DNA of 64,000 bases, taken from Montifringilla adamsi (lineage: Eukaryota > Chordata > Aves > Passeriformes > Passeridae). Below the pieces are notes generated by a model, which saw only the letters and a list, made by a program, of their open reading frames with translations, did not search any database and had not been told where the DNA came from. A program made the translations under genes and the position numbers. This document shows, in pieces, positions 12,801 through 27,800 of the stretch (its first letter is position 1; every line of letters begins with the position of its first letter). The stretch spans positions 318,933 to 382,932 of the forward strand of contig JAGGNK010013559.1 in the NCBI GenBank assembly GCA_017590115.1, read 5' to 3'.

Positions 12801-15800
12801 GCTAAACCTGCCATATTTCAGGTTCCAGTGACAGGATTACATCTTTTCCTGCAGAGCCAAGGACACTTATCCTATCACACCCCTGGTCCCTGGGAGCTGG
12901 GAGCAGCCACAACATCCCACCAGGCTGGCTGAGCTCCCCACACCCCCTCCTGGGACAGCTCCCGGCCTCGCTGGGATCCACACCTCCCTCTGGGTGTTTG
13001 TGCCGCTGCACTGCCCCGGCTCTGCCAGTGAGTCACAGCCTTTGGGAACAAACCACAGGCTTCCAGCAACTGCAGAGCTTCTTTCAGATCCCTTGCCCAG
13101 CTGTCCTCAGCTCAGACGTGCGGGGTGAGTAACCACAGCGGTCCCAGCCCAGACAGCTCCGACAGCTCCCCTGGGGTATCCCAGCGGCTCCCACCATGAC
13201 CACTTGCTGCAGGGGAAGGGGGAGCACGGGATGGCTGAAAATCTCTGGGAGGGAGGATGGAAAGCACAGAGAGCTCACACTGAAGCATCCTTCCTTCAGG
13301 TCCTGCCCTGGTGTGGAGGAGATGCGTCTGCTGTCCAAGGAAGGTGAAGGAGTGCGAGTCACCCACTCTGCTCAGAGAGGATTTTCCTACATCCTCCAGC
13401 AGCACCCCTCACCCCAACAGCAAATACCAATCCTTTCTGCTCAGAAAACTAATCTTGTTTCCAAACTGAGCTTGGTTTTCAGCCTGAGGCCGCACCCTGA
13501 TGTGGACTCTGTCACTGCACAAGCCGATTCTCAGCAAGGACCACTCACCCCGTGCTCAGCCCCTCATCCCAAATGTGTTTGTGGAGGTTAAGCAGGGAGC
13601 TGGGATGCCCAGGCCATCCAATGCCTGAGGGAAATGACAATTTAGTTTGTGTCTATGAGTGAGCACTACCCTCCAACCCCAGACAGACCCTTCATGCCCA
13701 AAAAAAGAGCCGTGAGACCCCTGGTGCCAGGGGCAGCACCAAGTCCTTCCAAGGGTGCTGAGTGGGTGACCCTGCTCTGGACGTATCACCCTCCTGCTGC
13801 CGTGTGACAGTGTGAGGGTGCACCCCATGGCCCTGGTCAGTGGGGCACAAGTCCCACTGAGCCATAGTTTTGCACCCAGGCAGCTCTGGGGCTCCCTCCC
13901 AGCTCTACCATGTGTGGTCAGGGCCCTGCAGGACCCCTGAATTTTCCTGAACTTCTGGCTTCTTCATCCAGGACCCTGAGGTAGGTAGGAGGGAAGTGAT
14001 TTAACACTATTGGCAATGGCTGCAAAATCATGAAACGACCTGCAGAATCTCAGAGCTGGTGATGTTCTCTGAAAAAATGTGATGTTCTTGTCTTTTGGCT
14101 GCTGCTTTCAGGCAACAACATTTAGAGCAAAGCAAAGTGTGAGAAATGGTGCTTTAAAAAAAAAAAAAAAAGAAGAAGCAGAAGCTGAGATTCTTTTATA
14201 GACCCAGGAATTTGGGAATGAGGACACACAGAGAAGGACAGCTTGGTCCCCAAGAGATGGGGGTAAGGTTGTGAAAGCTGCAGGACAGTGTGATGAGCAC
14301 CATGGACTTGTCTCTGGTGCTGCTCCTGTGCAATATATTTCCTGGACATTTTTAGTGTCTGAACAGTTTTTTTGTCAAAAATAGGGATTTGTTGTGTGAG
14401 CCTTGGAGGGTGGCTCCCACACAACTGCATCACAGGGATGAGCCCCCTCTGCTATGGGAGCAACCCCACCTCCAGCAGAAGACAATTTCAGGTGGAGCCA
14501 CTCAACCCCATGTGCATCTCTCTCTGGCGAGGCTGGACGGGGCTTGGAGCAACCTGGTCTAGGGGAGGTGACCCTGCCCATGGCAGGGGTGGAACAGCAT
14601 GAGCTTTTTGGCCCCTTCCCACCTAAACCATTCCATGACTCTATACAGTGCTGGAGGTGTTTCTCACCCAGCGCTGTGGTAGGATATCAACCTGCTTGGC
14701 CAGGAGTCTCAGGTCATCTTCCCTTCCGTGCTGGGCCATCACCCTGTGGATCTGGCCACTTCCAGGGGTGCCACACAACAGCCCTGCCCCTGCCATAGCA
14801 ATTAGCCAGGAGCTGATTGTCCAGACCCAATTCAGCAGAGTACCTGTGTGATTGGACAAGTGAGGGTGAGGTATTCCCTGAGCACAAAGGAGAAGGGATG
14901 AAAGGCGGTTTTTGCAAATCTTCAGTGCAAATCCAGGGCTTGGCTGGATAAAAGCAGTGGGTTTTTAATTATTGCTTGTGTTGCATTTGATTTTTCTATG
15001 CACTGAATATTTTGGTTCTTTATGCAAAAGAACCTCTTTGAAACGAGGCCTCTGAAAGTCAGCCCTCAACATTTAGAAGGGAGGGGGAAGAGGGGAGGAC
15101 AAAGAAAGAAAGTAGCTCTAAACCCCACTTTAAATGCCAAATGCAACAAATGTGGCTCTGAGAAAAAGAAATGGGACAGCAGATATAAAGTACCTGATAT
15201 GACTGGGCTCCCAAAGCCTCTGTGGCTCTGAGTCCATCCCACAAAACACTGAGCTGCAGAGGGAAAACAGCTGTGCTGGGAGGGAGGTGCCAGCCGAGGA
15301 AGTGCCCGGTGCCACCACCCTTCCCTGCCTGTCACCACCACACTGCAACGCAAAGGCCAGCTGGGTCTCCAGGGGACAGCCCCAGCCAGGGGGGTCTGGA
15401 AAGCATCAAAAGCCATTAAAAGGTAGGAGCACATCAGGGACCCCAAGGAGAAGGAAATGAGGGGGGTCTTGGGAGCTGCTGTTGTCGTTGTATTTGCATT
15501 CAACAGGACATTGAGATCCGCTCCCCAGATAGATGGGAGGCAGGAAACTGGAGATAGAATCTTGATTAAGAAGCACCAAGAAAGCCTCAGAGCAGGGCTG
15601 AGGTGGGTCTTTATCTCTCCAATGCAGAAGGACTCATCATAAAAAACGAGATATCCTAAATTACAGTTGGAACAAGAGATTGGTATTGGCTGCCTTTTAA
15701 TTTCTTGAGTTTTACACTTCTCTTGCTAACCTGACTCCTGATTTTGCAGTCAACAACTAAACTCCTCATTTCCTTAGGCTGCAACTTGTTATTGGATCAG

Positions 15801-18800
15801 GATCCTCATAGCACAATTTGTCACTGCAAAGGGAACATTTCCTTTCTTGCACTTAACCCAGTTCGAAGATTAGGACATTCAAGACTGAAAAATTGGCTGG
15901 AGGTTCCCAAAACGAGGGAGGTTGTTTTCTCCACCCAATGCCTAGAGGAGAATTAGCAGTGCTGATGAGATCTACTGTTTCTAAACCTCAGAGGACACAG
16001 TAACCCAAAACAACCAGTCCAGCACCTTCTGTCCAATGCATATTTCCTCTGATTAAAAGATCAATTTCAAATGCAAAAGCAGCTGGATTCATTTAAGGTT
16101 TTTTTTAATGAGTTGGTTATTTGTAGTTTCAACTGGTGGAAATAATTTTGGAGGTACCAATTTGGGCTGTAGTTGGCTTCCAGCTTCTGTCCAAACACAA
16201 CTCCCCACAAAGTTTAAGCAAAACCTGTGTAATTACCCCCCTCCACACACCATGAAGACGGAAGAAGTAATGATCAGAGGGCATGCGTGTAAAGCCATTG
16301 AGTTGTTTATCTTGGAATGAGACTGAACAGTGAATCCATATCTCAGTCAGTCAAATGAAATACCAATTTGGAACTGAAGGCTCCAGTTAACACCACAATT
16401 AAATGTTCCCTCACCTCTGAGAATCTGTCACCAGGAAAACAAATAAAAAGTGCAAATTCAAAGCAAACCTGAAGTTTATTTGCACTCTGTTTTCTCATTT
16501 AGATTAAAAGATTATTTATTTCCTTGGAAGAGAACTGAGGGGCCTTGCTCCCTGGGAGGAAGCAGGTCAGCATTTCCATCAGGATGGTGGAGAGATCTGA
16601 GACCCAAGATCAGGTATTGCAGTGAAATGCCTCAGCTGGGCCTAAATTACAGCCTGTGCATGTTCCTAATTACTCTGGTCTTAATTCCAGCAAGGAACAA
16701 TGGGCAGACACAGCCAGAGGCTGCCAAGGCAGCCTGGCTGGCTCAGGCCACGGAGATGAGGGACACATGGACCAGGCAGGATGGAGGTCATGGATGTGCT
16801 CCAAGGGCTGGAGCTCCTCTGCTCTGGGGCAGGCTGGGAGAGCTGGGGGTGTTCACCTGGAGAAGAGAAGGCTCTGGGGAGATCTCAGAGCCCCTTCCAG
16901 GGCCTGAAGGGGCCCTAAGAGAACTGAAGAGGGATTGGGACAAGGGGTGGAAGGACAGGATATGGCGGGGTGAAGGGTGAATGGCTTTTTACTGCCAGAG
17001 GGCAGATTTAGATTGGATATTGGGAAAGAATTTTTCCCTGTGAGGGTGGGGAGGCCCTGACACAGGTTGCCCAGAGAAGCTGTGGCTGCCCCATGCCTCT
17101 AAGTGTCCAGGACAGAGGCTGGATGGGACTTGGAGCAACCTGGGATAGTGGAAGGTGTCATGGCAGGGGGTGGGACTGGGTGAGCTTTGAGGTCCCTTCC
17201 CACCCAAATGTGTCTCGGGTTCTGGCACTCTATGAAATGCATTTCCCTCTCCTTGAGCCTCAGCAGAGCCAGGGCTGCCTGTGGGTGGGGAGCAGAGCTG
17301 GAATGTGGAAGATCCCCACAAGACCCCCTCATGTATGGATACACCACAGAGGGTGGAATGATCTTTAAGGACCCTTCCAATCCAAACCATTCTAGGATTC
17401 CATGATCTCCTGGAGAAAAGGGGTGTCAGTGACTGCTCCATCCTCAACCCAAGAAAATTTGACCACAGCATCTGGATTCTGGGATTCCAGGTTTTCTGCT
17501 ATTGGAGCACTTTCAGCTCCTCAGAGCAGACAAACCTCATTGAGCCCATAAAGAACCTGTGTCCCAGCAGTGCTGAATGTGGGAATGAGCTCCCTGAAAT
17601 TACACCCATCTGAGCTGCACCCATGCTGGCTCTGCTCAGGCTTTGCCAGGTCCATCTGGAGGCAGGCTGAGCCCTTGGCTCTCCCAGTCGGGAGCACTCA
17701 GTGGAGAATGGAGCCTTCACACAGAGAGATATGAGTGTTTCATTTGTGTATTCCACGGGTGAAGTCACTGAGTGTTGTTACCAGAGCAGAAAAAAAAAAA
17801 GAGGAATAATTTAATCTGTAGGACTGTGGTAATTCTGGCATGTCTGAGACAGCATTTCTCAGCATCAGCCCCTTGCTGTTGTCAGAAAGAGCATCACTCC
17901 CTCTGTGAACAGATGGGGAGACTGAGTCGCAGAGGGGAGCTGTGATCTGCCAAGATGGACCAATCTGAATGAGAAAACATCCCTGGTGCCAGGAGCTGAC
18001 ACTTCCCTTCTTTGAAGGAAGCCAAAGAAAATCATCCCCATCTCTGGTTGCAGGCAGAGAAATGGCCTGGAGAGGGTAGATAAACTGTTGTGGCAGCAAT
18101 GTCCTGACCTGTGCCTTCCTTAGAGGAATGATGGAGAGGTGATACTGCCACCCCAGGCAGGGGGTGGGACAGGGGGATGTCACTTCTGTGTCCCCACAGT
18201 CCTGCTGGGCTGGCACCTGGGATCTGTGTGCAAGAGGACCAGGGCCGGTGCCAGGGACAGCACAGAGGGAGGCTGGCAAGGGACACGCAGGAAAGAGGCT
18301 GGGGAAGAAATCTCTTGTCCTCCTCCAGCTCTTTTTTGTGATCAGAGGCTTTGGTACCTGACAAAAACCCAACCAAACCACCCAAGACAGAGACAGCTGC
18401 TGGTCAAAGTTGCCTGCTCAGTTCTGGGGGGCAAAGCCCAAGCAAGGAAGGGATGAGGGAACAATGGGAAATGCAGAGAAAGGGAGGATGAGGGTGCAGA
18501 GGGGAGACATTGGGTCCCACAGTGCAGAGAAGGGCAAACCCAGATGCCCCAAATCTTTCCAGTATCTGATCCTGCTCTGCTCCTCCCTACATCACCAAAT
18601 GTGGCCCTTCCTCCCCTATTTGTCCCCATTGCCCACCAGCCCTCAGCCCACAGGACTCTGTGAGGAGGAGGATTTCATCTTTCAGGGTTATTTCATCCTA
18701 TCTCTCTGGTGGCAACACCAGTGATGTCTCCCCTTCCGCCTGCCCTGCCCATCCAGCCACCCTTGGGAATGGCACCTCCATGCAGGGCCAGGGGTGCTGT

Positions 18801-21800
18801 GGGAGTGCTCAGCTCATTGCTATTCTGCAAGCCAGCCCGCTGGCTCTGTGGGCTTTTTGTGGCTGCCTTAGAGAGCATCAATTGTTCTTTCTTGCCACTG
18901 GGCACCCCAGGCAGGAGCCAGCCCCAGCAGCTGGGTGGCTGCACTTCCAGAGCAGGAACTCCCTGCTAGGAGCCCAGGCAGCCTCTGGGACAGCACCTTT
19001 CCCATTCCATGGCCTTGACAGTTCAGGTCACCCTGGGTGAGAGGTGTCCCAAAAGGAGGGACACTCCCTTGGGACACTCCTCCCAACCCACTGGCAGCCC
19101 CAGAGGTGGGCTCTGCTGCTGTGCCCACCCTGCTGCTTTGGCAGGATCACTGTGAAAAATAATCTAATGCTGTTCCTATCAGCTCAGCTCAGCTGTGCTG
19201 GCTGTCATTTCCCCAGGCTGAGACAGTAGTGTTGTCCCCAAGGGCATGAGCCTCTCAAGCTGTCCCTATCCCACCCAGGAGTCTCTTGCTCCTGTGGTCT
19301 CCTCCATGCTCCATGTCCTGCTGTCTTGCAGAGACCACAACTCTCCCTGAGCTGTGTCTGGGCTTTCCTCACACCCCTGTGGGCAAGATCCTTCAGAGCT
19401 TTTCCCTGTCCTTCCAGATAGAGATTTTCTTCCAGCCCATCAGTTCCTGTCCAGTCTGAAATGACTCCAGTGTGTGTCACAATGAAACTCACCTCCCAGG
19501 TTCTTTCACTGTGGTACCTCCCACACATTTTCCTTTTTCCATCCTTCTTTGTGTTGCTGCGACCTTTCTCTCCACCCCAGGACACAGACCTGCCAATGCA
19601 CTACTATGACCCCTTGGAAGAGCCATTCCCTGCTGTCAGGCTGATTTCAAGCACAGTCATTTGGATGCAGGAGCTCCACTGTCCCCATCCCTGATCCTTT
19701 GTCCAGCCCTGCTTGTTCTGCCTGGGAGACCCATGGATCTGCATGTCCCAGGCCACCCAGACAGGTCCCCTCAGAGCAGATCCCCATGGTTAACAGTCGC
19801 TGGTGTTGGGTACAAGCTGCTCTGAGGTGTGCCAGACAGGAGATTTCACTGGGTCTGGCCTCACAGGGGTCCCTCCAGATCCAAGTTTGGAAGTGGAGGC
19901 TGCTGAGCTTTGTCCCAGATGTCTCCACCTGATCTCATGGCCAAAATCCCCTTCCTGGCCAATAGAACCAATCTGGCCCTTTTACAACACAGTTAAGCTT
20001 ATTCTGACACCACAAATGGACTAAAAAACCCTGGTGTGATTGACCTGGGGGTGTGAGAGGAGCTGAGGGTGCTTTGGCTGTTGGTGGCCACATGGGACAT
20101 ATCCAACAATAGCAAGACAAGGCCACATGCCTGTGCCAAGGGCTGGGCAAGGGCACGGAGACCAGCCCAGACCCCGGAGCCGGTCAGTGGGAAAGGCTCC
20201 AGGCCAAGAGGAGCATCTGAGCCCCTCTGCACTCCCAGCCTGCATCCCAGAGTGGTGTCTGAGCTTCTCTGCACCCCCTGTTCCTTATTCCTGCTCTGCC
20301 ACCTGCTCTGGCTGACGTGAAGGTAAGACCAGAGGTGGGACTGGCTTGGTAAAGGTCAGGTGATGATGGCACCTCCCCTGGATGGAGTCACATTCCTACA
20401 TCTCGGGCGTGGGGGAAGACCTGGGACCCCATCAAAGGGCTCCTGCATGCCCTGCGCCAGCTCAGCACAGAGCATGGTGAGCTGGGCCTGACTCAGCCCA
20501 ACACCCAGCCTGCAGGGCCAGGCGGGGCTGGCGCGGGCCAGGGCAGCTGAGTCAGCAGCTCTTGCTTTGGCAGAGCCTCCTTCCTGGGGTGATTGCCTTG
20601 TCTCTGTGCCAGCAGCTGTACAGGGCCCTCAGACTCGCAGCCCAGGGGGACATCACTGCCACCTCCACCAACCCAGTGCCCTGGGGCACAGCCCAGTCAC
20701 TCCAGGAAAGGAAAACTGTGTCCTGGAAGTGTGACAGCGTGTCTGGGTGTTCCCAGGCACTTCTGGGGCCCTGCAGCTCATCCACAGGTCTGTACCCTGG
20801 ACACAGGAGCATCTCTCAGCTCCCAGTGAGGGCCCTGCTGTCTGTCCCACCTTGCCTGGGTGGTCCTGGCTGTGGGTGCTCCTCACCTTCCACTTGATGG
20901 GGACCTCATGGACCCTCTCTGCTGCCATGGGATGAGGGAACACAGTCCGGCTGTGTCCCCCCAGCTTGGCAGAGTAGATCCTCTTGAATTGATTGTACCA
21001 CACCTGAACCATGGCCATGGAGGCAGCAGAGCCTTGCTAGGTTCCATCCACACATCCCCACCTGGCTTGGTGTCTGCTCCCTGTAGGACGAGCTCATGGG
21101 GAGCCATAGAATCACAGAATCCCAGAGTGCTTTGGGTGGGAAGAGACCTTAAAGCTCATCCCATTCCACCCCCTGCCATGGGCAGGGACACCTTCCACTA
21201 GCCCAGGTTGCTCCATGCCCTGTCCAACCTGGCCATGGACACTTCCAGGCATGGGGCAGCCACAGCTTCTCTGGGCAGCCTGTGCCAGGGCCTCATCACC
21301 CTGACAGGGAAGAATTCCTTCCCAGTATTGAACATAAATTTCTGTTTTTTCAGTTTGATCCCATTGCTCCTTGTCCTATCCTACAGCTGAGCCAACCTGG
21401 CCCATTGAAGACACATTCAGTCTATTTTAATACCACAAATGGCTACAAACCCATGCTGTGGTGCTCCCTGGGCTGTGAAAGAGAACCAATTTAATTTCAT
21501 GAGATTACTCCTGCAGCAATCAGCAGGGTTGGGACTGGATCCTGGAGGAGCCTGGCTCCAGAGCCCTGGGCACCATCATGGCAGGACTCCAGTGCAGGAA
21601 CAGAGAGGCCATGTTGTCCCAGCAAATCTCAGCTTCCACACCTTCCCTATTCCCAGCCTCCATCCCTCACCTGTGAGATCACCCTGAGCCAGCTATGGTG
21701 CAGCTTAGTGCCTCAGTTTCCCCATCGGCAGACGTGCCCTTGCTGGGAACCTGCCCTCAAATTTACTGGTGAGACATTGCCAAGGATCAATTCCTTACCC

Positions 21801-24800
21801 TGAAAATCAATAGAAATAGGTGAAAAGCCCAATAAAAACATTCCCAGAGCAGGGGTTTAGGGCGCAGCAGCAGGAAGGAGTAGGTTTTCATTCATGGCCC
21901 TGCAGCACAGTCCTGGCAGACGTGAGCTCTCTTAAGGGACAGATGTGACACTCTATTGGGGTCAGAGCGATTACCCAGCACAGGGACCACACCTCGCCCT
22001 ACTGGGACACGCAAGGACTGGGAGGGGACAGGGTCCTGCTGCTGGGGAAGCCCATACAGGGTCTTTTGAGGCCATTCACTTCCTCTTGCCCTTTCAATTC
22101 AGAGAATTTGTGAATAACTCTGAATATCAGGCTCCGAGCATCCCCACACAGGATTCAGGGCTCTCCTCCCCTTCCCTCTCCTCTACTGGGGATGGAGCAT
22201 CCCACACTCAGCCCCTCACTGCATCCCAAGTGCACACCCCCAAGCCCCGGGATTTTTCCTGGCATTCCAGGAGCTGGGAATGCTGCAGGCAGCCCCACTT
22301 GCCTTCCTGCAGCCGCACGGCAGTGTCTGGAGCTTTTGGGAGTGACCTGATTTTGCGTCTGCCAGCGAAGATCTCGTGGCACTGCTGCAGCAGCTGTGTG
22401 AGCTCTCAGTGAGCCTAATCCAGACATCCCCTCACTGAGGAAAGAGCCCTCGTGGCTTTGATCCCTGACTTAGCCTGTTCATGGCTGAAAATTATTCTGT
22501 GGGTCAGAGAGTAGGGCTGAAAACCAGCTCACCTGAGTATTTACAAGTCTTTAGCAGGATCTCAAACCAACATAACCTGCTGGTAAATCCCTGCCCATCT
22601 CAAGGGCTTTGGGATTTTGGTGATACTGGAATTGATCTCCTGGTGCTGCACTGGCACAGCTCATCCGTGCAGCCGGATCTGGCTGGAGCAGAGCTCGGTA
22701 GGAAATGCTGGCTCTGATGTAGCACCCACATGCTGAGCTGGTGCAGTGTGCTGGAAACTGTGTCTTGGAAACAGCCTCAAGTCTGCAGAAACCTCCCTGG
22801 ACTGTAATTCCTGCATTTTGATCTCCATCCTTGGTTCAGAGCTGCCCGTTCCATAGAATTAAAGTCTCCACAGATCACTCTTACTTGCCAAAAATATACC
22901 TGGAGGAGGGCAGCGAGGGAAGAAACAAAAGAGGTGGCTGCAAAGACCTACCAGTCCCTGAAATTCCTCCAGGTTAAGGAAAATGAACGTATTCTCCTTG
23001 GAAATGAAATGTGCTTTCTCAGGGACTGGGCCTGTATGGATGGATGGCATCTTTTCACTGACTAGTGGAGGTCAAAAGAAAATAGATGAGCTCCAGGCTG
23101 AGAGCTCTGAGTCACCTGGATGCTTTTGCAATTCCTTCAAATGTAAAGCAGGCCTTGGAAGAGCTGTGGTTTGGCTTGTTCTCTGGCCTGGCCGGACAGG
23201 AAGGTTTCCTGGCACTAAGTGTTGAGAGTGCTGGAAAGATGTCCCATGGGCCCTTAGATGTTTTGGGAGCTGGGAATTTGCACCTAATCATCCCAACGTT
23301 CTCCTCCTCGCCCATCCCATGGCAGTGGGTGCCCATCGCTCCCCTCCACGAACTCTTGGTGGAGGAGTCTTGGAATGGTTTGGTTGGAAGAGACCTTAAA
23401 AGTCCACCTCATTCCACTCATGGGCAGGGACACCTTTCACTATCCCAGGCTGCTCCAAGCCCGGTCCAACCTGGCCTTGGACACTTCCAGGAATGATGCA
23501 GCCACAGCTTCTCTGGGACACCTGGAATGGGGAAAAGCCACCTCAGATGTGTCCTGCTCCAGCACCCAGCTGGCTGAGGGCAAAAAGACTTCCCAGGCCT
23601 ACCATGACCCAGTCCTAGCTGGCCCCATGCCTGTGGCCCTTGGCAGGACTGGAGAGAAGGGGAAAGAGCACTACAATCCCAGGAAGAGCCTGAGCTCAGG
23701 CAGGAGCCTGGAAAACAGGGAGTCCAGGGGAGAAGCTTCCCCCTTCCCCCTCCTTGTCCATGTCCATCCAGGAGCTCACAGGTCCCCTGCACATCCCCCT
23801 CACTTACTGCCTTGCAGGCACTGCAGTCCAGGGCTGAGGGATGTTCCTGCCATCCCTGAGCTGTTTATCTCATTCCAGACAGAGCACTCTTGAACCACCA
23901 GACAAGGCCAGCACTGTCTACAGAGCCACCCCCTGACACTGCTTCTTTTACCTGGGCTCTCCTCCTGCTGCGCTCCAGCCTCCTGACCCCCATTTCCTAG
24001 AGAGTTCCAACCATTCTGATCTAACTTCCATGGCTCTGCAGCCTCACAGGTGTGCAGTCCAAACCTTCAGCAACACCAAAGGCAGCTCTCCCTGGCGGGA
24101 TGCTCCTTGGGATGCTGCAGGGTGGGAAGGGCAGGGCTGGGAGGATACCCCAATGCTTAGGCCCAGGCACAGAGGGTGGAGGTCCTGCCTGTGGACAGAG
24201 AGACTCCAACATGAGGGCTCCTGCAAACATCAGATTCCTGCAGGTTTTCCCTTCCTGGCATGTTTCAAAGTGTTTGGGGTGAGGTCACAAAGTGAGGACC
24301 CCCAGGGACATTCCAAGATAGGCTTGGGCTGCATCCACAGGTTCAGCATCCCCAGCCAAGGAGTGGTTTGGCACATCCCAAGGACAGCAACTCCTTTTGC
24401 TATGGCCCTTTCCAAAAGGCCCAAAACACGTCTCAGAGCAGATACAGGGCTCCTGAGGCAGCAGAGGCTGGTGCTGAAGAAGCTGCATGTCACCAAACAT
24501 CCCTCCAGGTCCGTCTCCTCCAGCATCCTGCCTCCATCAGGATGCTGAGGGACCGGTTCCTGCCAGACACCCCCAGCTGGCTGCTTCCCCTCCCTTTGAA
24601 CTCGTTTCATGTTCCCCAAGCACGGCTGTGAGAGGGAAGTTTGGGCTGGGCTGAGGGACCCCGCTGTGCCCGGATGGGGGGATCACAGGCTGGGGGTCCT
24701 GCCTGGCTGCCAGGCAGGGAGGAAGGATGTGAGAGGGGAGGGGGAGTTTTCCACCAGCAAATCTATTTTAGGTGGTTTCCAGCTGTTCCTGTGGGGGCTG

Positions 24801-27800
24801 GGAAGTGGGGGACCCTCTGCTCTAGCCTGCTCAGCCCAAGTGATACTCCTTCATCCCTCCAAAATCAAGGCAAGGCCCCTTGTGGGGGAGGCAGCATCAC
24901 TCAGGGCCCAGGAGCCAGGAGGGATCTTACCCGGGGGTTGGAGCAAATGGAGAGGGTTTGGTGGGATATCCCAGTCCCTTGACCATGCTGGGTGAAGAAG
25001 GAAGAACAGGAGGTGCCAACTCAAATCCAAGCAAGACCCCTCTTCATCTGAAAAAATCTGCCTTCACCTTGCAGGGGTGGCCCACATCCCTCTGTGCTTC
25101 TGTGTCCATGGGAAGTTGCCACTGGAGCAAGGCAGCACTGGATGCTGCTTTGGCATCTCCCACTGCCATGTAGAGACATCCTAAATGTCTCAGGGCACCA
25201 TTTTTTCCAGGAGAAATCCACTCCTGGGGATACCAAGTTCCCAAACTCGCAGCCCAAGGGCAGGGTGTCCATGGGGAGCCTGGAGCTGGAAGCAGGCTGC
25301 CATGCACCATGCTCCCCATTCCCTGCCATTCTTCCCTGTGAGGAAGGCACAGGTTGTCTAGAGAAGCTGTGGCTGCCCCATCCCTGAAGGAGTCCAAGGC
25401 CAGGCTGGAAGGGGCTTGGAGCAACCTGGGACAGTGGAAGGTGTTCCAGCCTGTGGCAGGGTAAGGTCCCTTCACACACAAACCTTTCAGGGATTCTGTG
25501 ATTCTGTGAAATGCATTTCCCTCTCCCTGAGCCTCAGCAGCACCAGGGCTGCCTGTGGGTGGGGGGCAGGGCTGGAATGTTGGGGATGCCCACAAGACCC
25601 CCCCCAGCCTCATGTGGGTCACACTGGTGAGGATCCATCCTGTGCCAGGCTCGTCTGAGGAATCCTGTTGGCACAGGAATGGGCTGCAGTGAGCACACTG
25701 TCCATGCCTGTGCTGCAGGGGCTGCCCTGCTCAGTGTCCTGGCTGCCCCAGGGATGAGCCTGAGGCAGATATTCCCCACGTGCCTCCCCACCTGCCTGCA
25801 AATCTCTGCTCAGGTCTGGCTGCCATCATTGCCTGTGGCCCTCCAGCGATGCTTGGAGCTCTCCCAGAGCTCTCCCAGCACAGTGGCCACACATGTTTCC
25901 CCAGGGCCCTGAGTCCTGCCAGGTGCTCCAGGCTCTCAGCACCCGCTTTGCCATCACTGGGTTCAGTGTCACGCTCAGGAACAACACCACAAGAGCCATG
26001 AGCACTGCAAAAATGCTGTCACTCTCATCCTTAGCATCCTGCAACAGACTGGGAGAAACTGAGGCACTTCAGATTCAGGAAATATTCCTTAGTGGTGTTT
26101 CCTGTCCTTTGTGCTATATACAGGGCACTACATCTCCTAAAATCTCCACATGTACCAACTGCCAGGAATTCATGAAGTTGTAGGATCTCTAAGGTTGGGA
26201 AAGACCTCTCAGATACTTGAGTGCATCTATTACGTTGATGAGGTTACAAAGCTTTTCAATATTAATATAGGCTTTGAAAAGACAGAGGAAAATCTCCTGC
26301 TGCTGAGTGCTTGGGGACACAATGGGATCACAAAATTCAGGGTGGAAATTGCATAAGAAAAAAACACCCAAACTATGTACAGCATAATATTAATATTAAT
26401 ACTGCTCCCAGGAAAGCTCCTGGGATCAGGACAGGAATCTCCCCTGAAAGGCCCATCTGATGCTCAGAGGCAGACAAGGAGTTAAAAATGGACTGGTTTG
26501 TTAGGAAAATGCCTGACAGGCTGTGCTGCTCCTGTGGAGCCGCAGAACTCCCACACCAGAGCCTTCCCCACACGCAGGGGATGTGCGAAGCCCAAAAAAG
26601 CTCCAAGAGCAGTGACAGGGTGGGAATCACTCTGGTGACACCGGCGGGCTGGGAGACAGGGATTGGGAAAATCACACCTAGGGAGGAAGTCGGGAACAGT
26701 CTGTGAAGATCATGTGTGGCAAGGAGGAGGTGGGCAGGGATTGTGGGTTTATCCTGGGCCCCCTCCTCTGTCTTACACTCCTTCTCCTCTCCACCTCTGC
26801 TGGTGGTGGCTGCGGCAAAAGCCCAAAGGAACAATCTCGGGCCTGATCCCACGGATCTGGGAACACCAAGCACTCTAGAGCAGTCAGGTGATCCCCAACA
26901 CTCCTGGGGTGCCTCCTGTCCCTGTCTCCCTGTATGGGAAGGCAATTCCTGCCCCAGGAAGGGTTCTACACCTGCTGGGATGTAGAACACAACCAACACA
27001 AGGGGGTTGGTGTCTTTCTGGGGTGTTTGTGCTGATGAAGGGTCTGGGATCCTTCCAGCGAACTGCCTCTACTGCTAAGGGGTAATGGGGTGACACCAAG
27101 GCTCAGCTGGGCTGGGCTGTTTTCCAGCCATACTCCCACATCCAGAGCCTTGCAGAGCCTGGCAAAGGCATCCTCACAGAGCGAGGGGCACTCACAGCGA
27201 GGGGCTGAGCCTGGCTCTGCTTGGCGACACTGGAATCAGGTGTCGTGTCCCCTTCTAGTCCCACTCACAGCCCCCGGTCCCACCATGGCACCCCAGAAAT
27301 GCTTCCCCAAACCAGCATGGCCCCAGTCGGAAGGGAGTGGGGCATAAAGGGTTAATTGTCTCCTCCTGGAGCGGCAGAGTTCGAATAAAGTGCTCAAATA
27401 AAGTGTCCCTCTCCTTTACGCCACGAGGCACTTGCTCTGGGCTTGGAATGGCAACAGATACAGAAGGGGCAAAACGGGGAAAGGAGTTATTTGTGGGGCA
27501 CCCCATAGCAGAGGTCTGTCCTGGGTGAAGCTGCCCCATGAAATGTGCCAGGCTGTCACCTCTGGTTCCTCAAACTGCCAAATCCGTGTCCCATAGCAAG
27601 CCAACCCTGTGCTCCCCATGGCAAGGAAAAAGCTGGGGTGAAAGGCAAACCTGTCATCTGCTTTCCTCCTGGAGCACCCAGCTGGGACTGTCCTATGTGT
27701 GGGGACACACTTTGTCCTGGCCACGGGCATCCCGTGGCTGTCCCTCACTGCCAGCTAGCTGCCACAATGTGATCTCTGCCTGCACACCCAGCACCCCCTG

